Source: CAZBQG01 sp964493945 (GTDB lineage: Bacteria > Pseudomonadota > Alphaproteobacteria > Rhodospirillales > UBA2165). Taken from it: a stretch of 34,943 nucleotides of DNA. The stretch's first letter is position 1, and every line of letters starts with the position of its first letter. This document shows, in pieces, positions 8,460-16,198 of the stretch. The position numbers were made by a program, and so were the translations under genes. The stretch spans positions 1 through 34,943 of the forward strand of contig CAZBQG010000009.1 in NCBI GenBank assembly GCA_964493945.1, written 5' to 3'. The notes under the pieces are model-generated. The model saw only the letters and a program-made list of their open reading frames with translations, was not told the DNA's origin and did no database searches.

Positions 8460-8519
8460 GTTGAATTATCAACTTTCCTACCCTAGTTATATGATATCCG
8501 CGAATTGACTGAATTCAGT
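8460..8519 (+). promoter_or_regulatory. promoter/operator region of the XRE regulator with two palindromes
   Basis: The palindrome GTTGAATTATCAAC (8460-8473, five-base arms) and the perfect 12-base palindrome ACTGAATTCAGT (8508-8519) flank a good -10-like TATGAT at 8490-8495. Both contain TGAAT. Such paired dyads around a promoter, just before an XRE gene at 8546, suggest an autoregulatory operator. A TTGACT at 8505-8510 is an alternative -35. Function is inferred. Confidence 0.4.
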
Positions 8520-8545
8520 AATTTTTTTTAGAAGGTAGAACCGGA

Positions 8546-8941
8546 ATGCTCCATTCAACCGAAGGGGATGCTCAAAAGATATCTAAAAACAGGGCCAATG
8601 ATGTAGACCGGCATGTGGGCTCCAAGATCCGGCAGCAACGCGTCAGGATGGGGTTGAGCCAACAGCAGGTCGCCGAACTGATCGGCGTCACCTATCAGCA
8701 GGCCCATAAATATGAGCGTGGCATCAATCGCATCTCGGTCGGGCGACTTTGGGAAATGGCCCGGGTCCTGTCCGTTCCGGTGGATTATTTCTTTGAAGGC
8801 ATGGGCGAGGATGTGGGCACTCCCGAACTCCAGCCCAAGCAAAGAATGTGCCTGGAACTGGCGCGCAATTTCATGAAAATCCGTGAAGAAGACCAGCAGG
8901 ACGCGCTCAGCCGCATGGCCCGTGCCCTGGCCTCGGACTGA
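8546..8941 (+). CDS. XRE-family helix-turn-helix transcriptional regulator (PraR/PhrR-like)
   Basis: This 131-residue DNA-binding protein has an HTH_3 domain at about residues 27-80 (KIRQQRVRMGLSQQQVAELI, then the recognition helix around TYQQAHKYERG). The sequence style, including ISVGRLWEMARVLSVPVDYFF, is that of a widely conserved alphaproteobacterial group that includes PraR and PhrR. Those regulate stress, quorum-sensing and surface traits in rhizobia; the role here is unknown. AAGG lies ten bases before the ATG. Two palindromes in the promoter region suggest autoregulation. It is convergent with the FGE-fold gene, with a 26-base gap between stops. Confidence 0.9.
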   Translation: MLHSTEGDAQKISKNRANDVDRHVGSKIRQQRVRMGLSQQQVAELIGVTYQQAHKYERGINRISVGRLWEMARVLSVPVDYFFEGMGEDVGTPELQPKQRMCLELARNFMKIREEDQQDALSRMARALASD

Positions 8942-8967
8942 AGGATTTAGCGATCTAGTGAATTTTT

Positions 8968-9786
8968 TCAGGGCATTTCGCGGATAACGCGGAAACCGAT
9001 GAAATAGCCTGAAATCCGTACATCGTTGCGCGCCCTGGCGGCGGGCCGGGCGAGCCTGGATTTGTAATACCAGGCGCCGCCCTTGAGAATCCGGCTGGCG
9101 CATTTTTTACTCACATAGGGCGTGCCATCGGTAGGCGTCGCTTCGTGGGACTTGGCCCAGCAGTCCGAAACATATTCGAAGATATTGCCGGCGGTCTCGT
9201 AGAGGCCCCAGGGATTGGGTGCGAAGGTTCCGACGGGAGCCGATTTCTTGCCGCTCCATTTGGTGCCGCAGCGCTGGCAATTGATTTTGCCCTTATAAAA
9301 CTTGTCGCCCCACCAATATTTGGTGGAAGTGCCGGCGCGTGCCGCATATTCCCATTCCGCTTCCGAAGGCAGGCGGTAGGTATGTCCGGTCTTTTTGCTG
9401 ATCCAGTCCAGATACTGCCCGATATCCACATAGGTAATATTGATCACCGGCCGCCTGCCACGCCCCCAATCCCGGTCATAGGCGTCTTTGCTGCACCCGC
9501 CCGCCGCATGACAGGCATCCCACTCATCAAAGGTGGTCTCGAAGCGGCCGATGGCCAGGGGGTGGGGAATGGTCACTTTTTTGGCCGGGCGTTCCCGTTT
9601 GCCGCCCTTATCCGATCCCATGATGAAACTGCCGGCGGGGATGGCCACCAGTTCTGGACATTCCGGGCAATCGCGGAAGACGTCGCCTACCTTATGAGGC
9701 TCGGCCCGGGAATCAGCCGTGAGGGGAGCGTCGGCGAGCAGGGTCAGGGCGCAAATTACTACCAGGATCGGTTTTTGCCAGGCCAT
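8968..9786 (-). CDS. secreted formylglycine-generating-enzyme-fold (SUMF1/FGE-sulfatase) protein
   Basis: This 272-residue protein has the FGE-sulfatase fold: LVAIPAGSFIMGSD near the N-terminus, then YRLPSEAEWEYAAR, GLYETAGNIFEYVSDCW and the end RILKGGAWYYKSRLAR...GFRVIR. The start chosen is ATG 9786, giving a signal peptide (MAWQKPILVVICALTLLADA) and a 13-base gap after korB; the longer open frame would run into korB. The cysteine pair that binds copper in true FGE (in the GGSYMCHRSYC region) is absent, replaced by GGAWYYKSR. Formylglycine formation is therefore unlikely. Other cysteines are present (CPEC, NCQRCG), perhaps as disulfides. An exported ligand-binding or structural role is possible, but function is unknown. 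Confidence 0.82.
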   Translation of the reverse strand: MAWQKPILVVICALTLLADAPLTADSRAEPHKVGDVFRDCPECPELVAIPAGSFIMGSDKGGKRERPAKKVTIPHPLAIGRFETTFDEWDACHAAGGCSKDAYDRDWGRGRRPVINITYVDIGQYLDWISKKTGHTYRLPSEAEWEYAARAGTSTKYWWGDKFYKGKINCQRCGTKWSGKKSAPVGTFAPNPWGLYETAGNIFEYVSDCWAKSHEATPTDGTPYVSKKCASRILKGGAWYYKSRLARPAARARNDVRISGYFIGFRVIREMP

Positions 9787-9799
9787 CCCCCCGGAACCC

Positions 9800-10825
9800 C
9801 TAATCCACCACCCAGGTCGCGCCCTGGTGCAATAAATCGTTGAGCGTGCTGTCCGGCTTGACGTCAATGGCGGCGCTCACCTGATCATGTACGGCAGCCT
9901 CATAGGTGGGCGCCGGATCGCAAAAGAGAACGCCCAAGACGACCGGAAGATCGGGGCTGTCCATGGAGGCCAACAATGTAGCGATGGTCCGGTTGGTCTG
10001 ATCATGGACCAGGATGTCGCCTTCAGGCACATCACCCGGGCCGACGGCAACGGCTTCCAGTTCGATCCGCCCCGGTTTGAGGCGCAGGCCCCGGTTTCCG
10101 TCCTGGCCGAAAAGCAGGGGCTTGCCATGCTCGGCCATGACCTGACGCTCGGCGGCGACGGATTTATCGGTGAAATGATCGTAGACGCCGTCATTATAGA
10201 CTTTGCAGTTCTGGAACACCTCGACAAAGGATGCCCCCTTATGAGCATGAGCCAGATTGAGAATATGGGGCAAATGATCGTTCAGCACATCCACCGAGCG
10301 GGCGACGAAGCGGGCCCCGGCGCCCAGTGCGAAATTGACCGGAGAGACAGGATTGTCGATGGAGCCCAAGGGCGTCGAGGGTGAACGGGTGCCGATCTTG
10401 GAGGTGGGAGAATATTGCCCCTTGGTCAGACCGTAAATCTCGTTGTTGAACAGGATGTACTGCAAATCCACATTGCGCCGCAACACATGGAACAAATGAT
10501 TGCCGCCGATCGACAGCGCATCGCCATCGCCTGAAATTACCCACACATCCAGATCCGGATTGGCGATCTTGGTGCCCGTGGCGATGGCCGCCGCCCGTCC
10601 ATGAATGGTGTGAAAGCCGAAGGTCTCCATGTAATAGGGAAAGCGCGCGGCACAGCCGATACCGGAGATGAACACGGTCCGCTCGGGCTTGACCTGAAGA
10701 TCGGCCAGGGTCTTTTGCACGGCGCGGATGATCGCATAATCACCGCAGCCCGGGCACCAGCGCACTTCCTGATCGGAGGCGTAATCCTTAGGGCTTGGTT
10801 TCACATTGGAGGGGACTACATTCAT
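9800..10825 (-). CDS. korB: 2-oxoglutarate:ferredoxin oxidoreductase, beta (TPP-binding) subunit
   Basis: This 341-residue thiamine-diphosphate subunit carries WCPGCGDYAIIRAVQ (about residues 23-37) and the TPP/metal motif ISGDGDALSIGGNHL, followed by FNNEIYGLTKGQ. The enzyme oxidatively decarboxylates a 2-oxoacid to acyl-CoA and reduces ferredoxin, or runs in reverse. The preference for 2-oxoglutarate is inferred from similarity to the KorAB type. Its ATG overlaps the korA stop (ATGA). The subunit is intact and of normal length, although korA upstream carries a nonsense codon. No ferredoxin gene is in the window. Confidence 0.9.
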   Translation of the reverse strand: MNVVPSNVKPSPKDYASDQEVRWCPGCGDYAIIRAVQKTLADLQVKPERTVFISGIGCAARFPYYMETFGFHTIHGRAAAIATGTKIANPDLDVWVISGDGDALSIGGNHLFHVLRRNVDLQYILFNNEIYGLTKGQYSPTSKIGTRSPSTPLGSIDNPVSPVNFALGAGARFVARSVDVLNDHLPHILNLAHAHKGASFVEVFQNCKVYNDGVYDHFTDKSVAAERQVMAEHGKPLLFGQDGNRGLRLKPGRIELEAVAVGPGDVPEGDILVHDQTNRTIATLLASMDSPDLPVVLGVLFCDPAPTYEAAVHDQVSAAIDVKPDSTLNDLLHQGATWVVD

Positions 10826-11958
10826 TTTTTCTTCTCCAGGCGGGTGCGTACCGCCGCCTCGATCTCACTGACTTTGAAGGGCTGGCCGTTGACCTTGTTC
10901 AAACCCTCTGCCGGCACCAGATATTCGGCGCGCAGCAGGGTAATCAACTGGCCCGTATTCATTTCGGGCACTAGGATTTCATCAAAGCTCCCCAACAGTT
11001 CCGCCAAATTGGCGGGCAGGGGCCAGATATGGCGGATATGAATGTGGCTCACATCAAGCCCGTCGGCGCCCATTTTCTCACAGGCGCGGTCGATGGGGCC
11101 GAAGGTGGAGCCCCAGCCGACGATGGCCAACCGTCCGCCCTCCCCGCCGCTTGACACCTCCTGGGCCGGAATGTCGTTCGCAATATTGGCAATCTTTTTT
11201 TGGCGCAGATCGGTCATTTTCTGGTGGTTGTCGGCTTCGTAGGAAATATTGCCCGTCTCGATGGATTTTTCGATCCCCCCGATACGATGGGCCAGACCGG
11301 GCGTTCCGGGTACGGCCCAGGGCCGGGCCAGGCTTTCCGGGTCCCGGTTCATGGGATTGAAATCCTTGGCATCGGTCCACAGTTTGACCGGGAATTTCTC
11401 CACCTTGTCCAGATTGGGGATGCGCCAGGGCTCGGAGGCATTGGCCAGATAACCATCGGCCAGGCACATCACGGGTGTCATATATTTTGTCGCAAGGCGG
11501 GTCGATTCTATGGCCACGTCAAAACAATCGGCCGGCGACTGGGCGGCAAGGACGACCAGCGGACTGTCGGCATTGCGCCCCCAGACCGCCTGATGAAGAT
11601 CGGATTGTTCGGTCTTGGTGGGCAGGCCGGTCGAGGGTCCGGCCCGCTGCACATTGATAACGACGAGGGGCAATTCCACCGAAATGGCGAGGCCGATGGC
11701 TTCGGTCTTGAGCGCCACGCCTGGGCCCGAACTGGCTGTGATGCCCAGCGTTCCGGCGTATGATGCGCCAATCGCGGCGCAGACGGCGGCGATTTCGTCT
11801 TCCGCCTGAAAGGTGACCACGCCGAGATGCTTGAGGCCCGAAAGATTATGCAAAACCGATGAAGCCGGCGTGATGGGATAGCCGGCAAAGGTGATCTTGA
11901 TGCCGGCGCAATCGGCTCCGGTGACCAGCCCCCAGGACAAGGCCTCCATCCCGGTCAC
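10822..11958 (-). CDS. korA: 2-oxoglutarate:ferredoxin oxidoreductase alpha domain (3' part of split korA)
   Basis: This 378-codon open part of korA begins, if translated alone, at a GTG (11958) right where the alpha-subunit pyrimidine-binding domain starts (TGMEALSWGLVTGADCAG). It contains PSTGLPTKTEQSDL, LADGYLANASEPW and a C-terminal transketolase-like half ending in EKKK. It is in the same frame as the upstream fragment at 12154-12690; 65 sense codons and one TAA lie between. Joined, the protein would be about 622 residues, the usual size for a gamma-alpha fused KorA. The intervening codons still encode credible KorA sequence (WLYDRDRAPTNEWL). Either this is a recent nonsense mutation or sequencing error, or the domains are now made separately. 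Confidence 0.85.
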   Translation of the reverse strand: MTGMEALSWGLVTGADCAGIKITFAGYPITPASSVLHNLSGLKHLGVVTFQAEDEIAAVCAAIGASYAGTLGITASSGPGVALKTEAIGLAISVELPLVVINVQRAGPSTGLPTKTEQSDLHQAVWGRNADSPLVVLAAQSPADCFDVAIESTRLATKYMTPVMCLADGYLANASEPWRIPNLDKVEKFPVKLWTDAKDFNPMNRDPESLARPWAVPGTPGLAHRIGGIEKSIETGNISYEADNHQKMTDLRQKKIANIANDIPAQEVSSGGEGGRLAIVGWGSTFGPIDRACEKMGADGLDVSHIHIRHIWPLPANLAELLGSFDEILVPEMNTGQLITLLRAEYLVPAEGLNKVNGQPFKVSEIEAAVRTRLEKKK

Positions 11959-12153
11959 CGTCCGGTAGAGGCCGGACCGGATGGTCGCGGGCTTTACCCT
12001 GAAAGCCCTGGCTTCGCCCGATAATTCGGTGGTTTCGCCAAACGCATGACCGGCGTCGATGGCCGCAATGTTTGACTGTGCGATTTCGGGACGGCTTTGG
12101 AATTTACTTTCGAGCCATTCGTTGGTCGGCGCCCTGTCCCGGTCATAAAGCCA

Positions 12154-12156
12154 TTA
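12154..12156 (-). other. korA: in-frame TAA interrupting korA
   Basis: The codon at 12156-12154 on the minus strand is TAA, flanked in frame by GLV and WLYDR. The 195 bases that follow stay open in frame up to the GTG at 11958. A single base change from TAT or TAC (Tyr) would explain it. No shift of frame is needed. Confidence 0.9.
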
Positions 12157-12690
12157 AACCAACCCCCAAGCCCACATATTCTTGCAGCGCACCGCTTCTT
12201 TCTTGGACAATCCGTGGGGCTTGACCGCATCCAGGGTGCATTGGCTGATATCGATGGTGATCACCCGGTACCCTTCCAGGCTGTCATCTTCCAGGGGGCT
12301 TTCGGCGTATCCGGCCTTGCTCAGATTGCGCTTGGTGAAGGCGCCGCTGTCGGCGATCACCAGCCCGCCCTGTTCCAGATCGCCCAAATTCACCTTAAGC
12401 GCCGCCGGATTGAGCGCCACTAGCACATCCGGCGCATCGCCCGCCGTCTTGATGTCGCGCGACCCAAAATGAATCTGAAAGGCGGAAACACCAAAAGTAG
12501 TGCCCGCCGGGGCGCGGATTTCGGCCGGAAAATCCGGAAATGTGGACAGATCGTTGCCGGCCAACGCCGTGGTCAGGGTGAATTGCCCACCGGTAATTTG
12601 TATGCCGTCGCCCGAATCCCCGGCGAAGCGGACGACCACCTCATCTACCTCTTTGCGGATTGTCTTATTCAGGCCAGTGCTGCCTTCCAT
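12154..12690 (-). CDS. korA: 2-oxoglutarate:ferredoxin oxidoreductase gamma domain (5' part of split korA)
   Basis: This 178-residue N-terminal fragment matches the gamma (pyruvate/ketoisovalerate oxidoreductase catalytic) domain: VVRFAGDSGDGIQITGGQF (residues 18-36) and FPAEIRAPAGTTFGVSAFQIHFGS. It ends KNMWAWGLV followed by TAA, where KorA homologues as I recall them continue with a tyrosine (GLVYWLYDR). The next codons are in the same frame and read WLYDR. A GGGAG about eight bases before the ATG at 12690 could serve as ribosome binding site. In some organisms gamma is a separate subunit, so this fragment could fold and work by itself. Confidence 0.85.
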   Translation of the reverse strand: MEGSTGLNKTIRKEVDEVVVRFAGDSGDGIQITGGQFTLTTALAGNDLSTFPDFPAEIRAPAGTTFGVSAFQIHFGSRDIKTAGDAPDVLVALNPAALKVNLGDLEQGGLVIADSGAFTKRNLSKAGYAESPLEDDSLEGYRVITIDISQCTLDAVKPHGLSKKEAVRCKNMWAWGLV

Positions 12691-12758
12691 GTCGCGTCAG
12701 CTCCCAATTTCGCAATAGCCGGGCCGTCCCACCCTGTCACCATCCGACAACCAATCAA

Positions 12759-12775
12759 GCGGCGGGAAACGCCGC
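12759..12775 (-). terminator. weak hairpin between rppH and korA
   Basis: The arms GCGGCG and CGCCGC form a six-base stem with a five-base loop, 95 bases past the rppH stop in the direction of transcription and 70 bases before korA. On the minus strand it is followed by TTGATTGGTTG, not a clean U-run. It could be a poor terminator of the obgE-rppH operon or structure in the korA leader. Confidence 0.25.
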
Positions 12776-12869
12776 CGTCATCCGAATTCCTATAAATGAG
12801 GTTTCTTAGCTCCGAAAACAACGCTAAATGCAACTTTCTATTATCACGCCTAAGAGAGAGCACCAACCG

Positions 12870-13367
12870 TCATTTAATCCCCTTGTCCCAGACAATGGGG
12901 GCCAATTCCTCCAAAACCTGGTGATAGACCTTGCGCTTGAACGGAACGATGATATCCACCATGCGCGCAGCCCCGATCCATTGCCAGTGGTCGAATTCAG
13001 GGCTGGCAACGGCGCCCGGATCGATATCCGCGTCTGTTCCGGTAAAGCGCATGGCAAACCATTTCTGGGTCTGGCCCCGGTATTTACCGCCCCAGAACTT
13101 TCCGACGGCCTGGGGGGGCAGATCATAATCATACCAGCGGCTGGTCTCGGCGATTAGTTGAGCCTTATCGGTGCCTGTTTCCTCGGCCAGTTCACGGAAT
13201 ACGGCGGCCAGCGGTGCCTCACCCTCATCGATGCCGCCTTGGGGCATTTGCCAGGCTTCCTCTGTCCTATCGTTGCGCCGCCCGACGAAAATCAACCCGT
13301 CTCGGTTGACCAGCATAATGCCTACGCAGGGGCGCAGAGGAAGCAGGTCAGGGTCGGGAGCTGTCAT
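12870..13367 (-). CDS. rppH: RNA pyrophosphohydrolase (Nudix)
   Basis: This 165-residue Nudix hydrolase removes pyrophosphate from 5' triphosphorylated RNA and so primes decay; family members also hydrolyse dinucleoside polyphosphates. It shows RPCVGIMLVNRDGLIFVGRR at the N-terminus and WQMPQGGIDEGE followed by FRELAEETG, the Nudix box. The long open frame could start earlier at 13433, inside the upstream gene. The ATG at 13367, seven bases after the upstream stop, gives the normal length and N-terminus. It is the last gene of the eleven-gene minus-strand run that starts with obgE. Confidence 0.93.
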   Translation of the reverse strand: MTAPDPDLLPLRPCVGIMLVNRDGLIFVGRRNDRTEEAWQMPQGGIDEGEAPLAAVFRELAEETGTDKAQLIAETSRWYDYDLPPQAVGKFWGGKYRGQTQKWFAMRFTGTDADIDPGAVASPEFDHWQWIGAARMVDIIVPFKRKVYHQVLEELAPIVWDKGIK

Positions 13368-13374
13368 GGATCGC

Positions 13375-14838
13375 TTATTTGGCGAGTGCCGAGATGGGCG
13401 CCAGGCCAAGCTTCTTGCCGGGCAGGCTGGCAAACCAGGTGCTCAACTGGCCAAGGGTCAGGGGGTAGGGCTCGGCCACGGCCACGGCAAAAGAGCGGTT
13501 GCGCGCGGTCCATTCCAGCTTGGTCAATTGGGCCGTGATGGCCCGGGTGGACACTTCCTGGTCGATTACCAGATCGATTTCGGCGAAGGGCAGGCGAAGC
13601 TTGCGGGCCAGGGATTCGGCCTTGCTTTGGCGCACCAGCCGGCTGCCCAAATAAAGCATGCCCCGTTTGTGAATTGCTTCCATGACCGGTTTGAAAGCCA
13701 GTTCGGATGTGGCCAGGCGCGACCCCATGATTTCCAAAACCCCCACATAGCCAGCGCCCAGGCCCAGAACAAAATTCAGTTTCTCGATATTCTTTTCGGC
13801 CGTCAGCGCACTGCTCAACGCATAGGGGCCGGGATCGGATATGGGGAAATCCACCGGCTCAAGGGGCAAGGAAATGAGGGTTTCATGGCCCGCCTGACGC
13901 GCCTGGGCGAACCATCTTTCCAGGTTGCTCCCATAGGGATCAAAAGCCAAAGTAACTCCTGCTGGAAGCTTATCGATCGCCGCCTGGGTTGAGGCCCGGC
14001 TCAACCCCAACCCGTTGATGACGATGGCGATACTGGCCACGCCCGCTGACCGTTTGAAAGGCCGGGCATAGACCTGCCAGGGTTTGCGGCCATCCTTGCC
14101 GATTTTAGGTAACAGGCCGTGGGAACTGACTTCGCCCAACGCTTTATCTGGCGCCGGGCTAAGGGCGGCAACCTGGGCCGGGCTGCTCAAACGGCTAAAC
14201 GAGGCTTGGGCCACCGCCGGCAAAACCAAGGCGCCTCCCGATCTGGCCGTCCGGCCACCCTCTTTGCCAGCCATACCTTTGGCAGTGAGGCCTTTACCAG
14301 CTAAACCTTTACCAGAAAGCGCTCTGCGGCCGAGGACTGTTTCACCCTGGCCTTTCGCACCTTTCAGTCCTCCGGCAGAAGATTTGCCGGCCAGGGCGTT
14401 GAGCCCGCCAGGACTACGGCTCAGAGAATTCAGAGAACGGCCACCGCCGCGGGGCGGCAATTCCATGCTGACCACTGGTATGTTGGATTTCGGCCCTTCT
14501 TCATCCTCGCCGCTGAACAGCCAATAGCCGCCACCGCCCAGGACCGCCAGACCGGCAAAAACCGCCGAGCCGATAATGATCATACGCTTGTTAACGCCCG
14601 GGCCGCCTTCCTCATCCTCGTCGTCGAAATCAAAATCGTCAGAGAAGTCGTCTAAATCGTTGTCGAAAGCCTCATCGCCGCCGTCATCGCCAGTGTCATC
14701 ACCGGCGTCATCGCCGTCTTCATCATAATCGCCCGGGTCTTCGTCCCCGCCGTCATCCATATCAGAGGAAATAGGCTCATCCTCCGCCCCTTCCTCTTCG
14801 TCATCGTCTTCATCTTCCGGCAGGTCTTCTTCCGCCAT
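13375..14838 (-). CDS. divergent polysaccharide deacetylase (YibQ/DUF610) with acidic N-terminal tail
   Basis: This protein has 487 residues. Residues 1-80 are extremely acidic, mostly Asp and Glu, with no clear fold. A membrane segment (about 86-108, MIIIGSAVFAGLAVLGGGGY) follows Lys-Arg, so the acidic tail should be cytoplasmic. A low-complexity linker with GKGLAGKGLTAKGMAGK (about 165-190) leads to the periplasmic deacetylase-like domain. There the usual IDDLG is INGLG, NHMGSR is LEIMGSR, and the FLDSR aspartate is replaced (YLGSR). Key catalytic residues thus seem missing. It sits three bases after ctpA and seven before rppH. The envC-ctpA-yibQ order is common, suggesting a cell-wall role. 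Activity is doubtful. Confidence 0.85.
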   Translation of the reverse strand: MAEEDLPEDEDDDEEEGAEDEPISSDMDDGGDEDPGDYDEDGDDAGDDTGDDGGDEAFDNDLDDFSDDFDFDDEDEEGGPGVNKRMIIIGSAVFAGLAVLGGGGYWLFSGEDEEGPKSNIPVVSMELPPRGGGRSLNSLSRSPGGLNALAGKSSAGGLKGAKGQGETVLGRRALSGKGLAGKGLTAKGMAGKEGGRTARSGGALVLPAVAQASFSRLSSPAQVAALSPAPDKALGEVSSHGLLPKIGKDGRKPWQVYARPFKRSAGVASIAIVINGLGLSRASTQAAIDKLPAGVTLAFDPYGSNLERWFAQARQAGHETLISLPLEPVDFPISDPGPYALSSALTAEKNIEKLNFVLGLGAGYVGVLEIMGSRLATSELAFKPVMEAIHKRGMLYLGSRLVRQSKAESLARKLRLPFAEIDLVIDQEVSTRAITAQLTKLEWTARNRSFAVAVAEPYPLTLGQLSTWFASLPGKKLGLAPISALAK

Positions 14839-14841
14839 TTG

Positions 14842-16194
14842 TTATCCTTTGGTCTTTCTGGACAACAGGGCAACGCCCCGCAGCAGATCGAGGGCGCGGT
14901 TGAGCTGGTAATCCTGTGGCACCGGCTTGGCCACCTTTTCTTTTTTCTCTTTTTTTGCGTCCCCGCCTTTTTTGGCCTTCCCATCCTTTTTATCTTTTTT
15001 ATCTTTTTCCCCGTTCACGCCTTGCTGGAGCAATGCACCCCGCAAATCCACCTCGCGGCGGGACGAGATGGGCGCGACCTTTTCCAGGCGCACCTGTTCG
15101 ACCACGATGTCGGGGTCTATCCCGACCTGCTGGATGGAGCGGCCCGACGGCGTGTAATAATAAGACGTGGTAAGCCGCATGGCGCCATGGCGGGGCAGTG
15201 GGATGATAGTTTGCACCGATCCTTTGCCGAAGGATTTAGTGCCCATAATGATCGCCCGGCCATGATCTTGCAGGGCGCCGGCGACGATTTCGGAAGCCGA
15301 GGCCGAACCGCCATCGATCAGAACCACAATGGGCTTACCTTTGGCCAAATCGCCCTTCCTGGCATTGAAGCGCTGATGTTCTTCCTTGATCTTGGAGCGG
15401 GTGGAAACGATTTCGCCCTTATCGAGAAAGGCGTCGGATACGGCAACCGCCTGATCCAGCAAGCCACCCGGATTCCTTCTCAGATCGAGAACCACGCCGC
15501 CAAATTTGTCACCCAATTTCCCGGTTATTTTTTTCATCGCCTTGCGCAGACCGCGCATGGTCGGCTGGCTGAAGGACGAAATGCGTAAATAGGCGATGTT
15601 TCCTTCCGTGCGCGAACGCACGGTGCGGATGGGAATGGCGGCACGCGTGATGGTTACATCAAACGGATCGCGCCCGGCCCGCAATAATGTCAGGCGGATA
15701 TCGGTGCCCACCTTGCCGCGCATGATGTCGACGGCTTGCGACAGGGTCAGCCCCCGGACCCGCTTGCCGTCCAGATGGGTGATGAAATCGCCAGGCAACA
15801 AGCCGCCGCGATGGGCCGGCGTATCATCAATCGGCGAGACCACTTTGATCAGGCCGTTCTCCATGGTCACTTCGATGCCCAATCCGCCGAATTTGCCGCG
15901 CGTCTGAACCTGCATGTCGCGGAAGTTTTTCGGGTTCATATAGGACGAATGGGGATCGAGCGAAGTCAGCATGCCGGTGATCGCCGCCTCGATAAGCTGT
16001 TCATCGCTTACCTCTTCCACATAGCCCACCCGCACCCGTCCGAAGACATCGCCAAACAGGTCCAGCAATTGAAAGGTATTGGTGCTTTTTTTCTTCTTCT
16101 CCTGGGCATGGGCCGGCCCTGATCCAAACAAGTTGCCCGAAGAGGCCAACAGGAAGCCGGTGGCGAAGGCCGTGAAAACAAATTTCCTAAACAT
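14842..16194 (-). CDS. ctpA: carboxyl-terminal processing protease (S41, CtpA)
   Basis: This 450-residue periplasmic serine protease starts with a signal peptide ending AHA-Q (about residue 30). A PDZ domain follows (around GLGIEVTMENGLIKVVSPIDDTPA), then the S41 domain with the catalytic serine in DGGSASASEIVAGAL and the lysine in GTKSFGKGSVQT. Residues of about 395-425 are a lysine-rich low-complexity insert (KDKKDKKDGKAKKGG). It precedes a last helical segment (QLNRALDLLRGVALL). The ATG lies four bases after the envC stop. CtpA proteases next to EnvC-like activators typically control peptidoglycan hydrolases; the target here is inferred from that. Confidence 0.92.
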   Translation of the reverse strand: MFRKFVFTAFATGFLLASSGNLFGSGPAHAQEKKKKSTNTFQLLDLFGDVFGRVRVGYVEEVSDEQLIEAAITGMLTSLDPHSSYMNPKNFRDMQVQTRGKFGGLGIEVTMENGLIKVVSPIDDTPAHRGGLLPGDFITHLDGKRVRGLTLSQAVDIMRGKVGTDIRLTLLRAGRDPFDVTITRAAIPIRTVRSRTEGNIAYLRISSFSQPTMRGLRKAMKKITGKLGDKFGGVVLDLRRNPGGLLDQAVAVSDAFLDKGEIVSTRSKIKEEHQRFNARKGDLAKGKPIVVLIDGGSASASEIVAGALQDHGRAIIMGTKSFGKGSVQTIIPLPRHGAMRLTTSYYYTPSGRSIQQVGIDPDIVVEQVRLEKVAPISSRREVDLRGALLQQGVNGEKDKKDKKDGKAKKGGDAKKEKKEKVAKPVPQDYQLNRALDLLRGVALLSRKTKG

Positions 16195-16198
16195 TCGA

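Noticed and set aside
12154..12156. Reassignment of TAA to tyrosine as explanation for the korA interruption.
   Set aside because: Other genes here, such as those ending at 13375 and 16199, use TAA as their natural stop.
13375..16194. Direct pairing of the lysine-rich CtpA insert with the acidic tail of the YibQ-like protein.
   Set aside because: Predicted topology puts the CtpA insert in the periplasm and the acidic tail in the cytoplasm.
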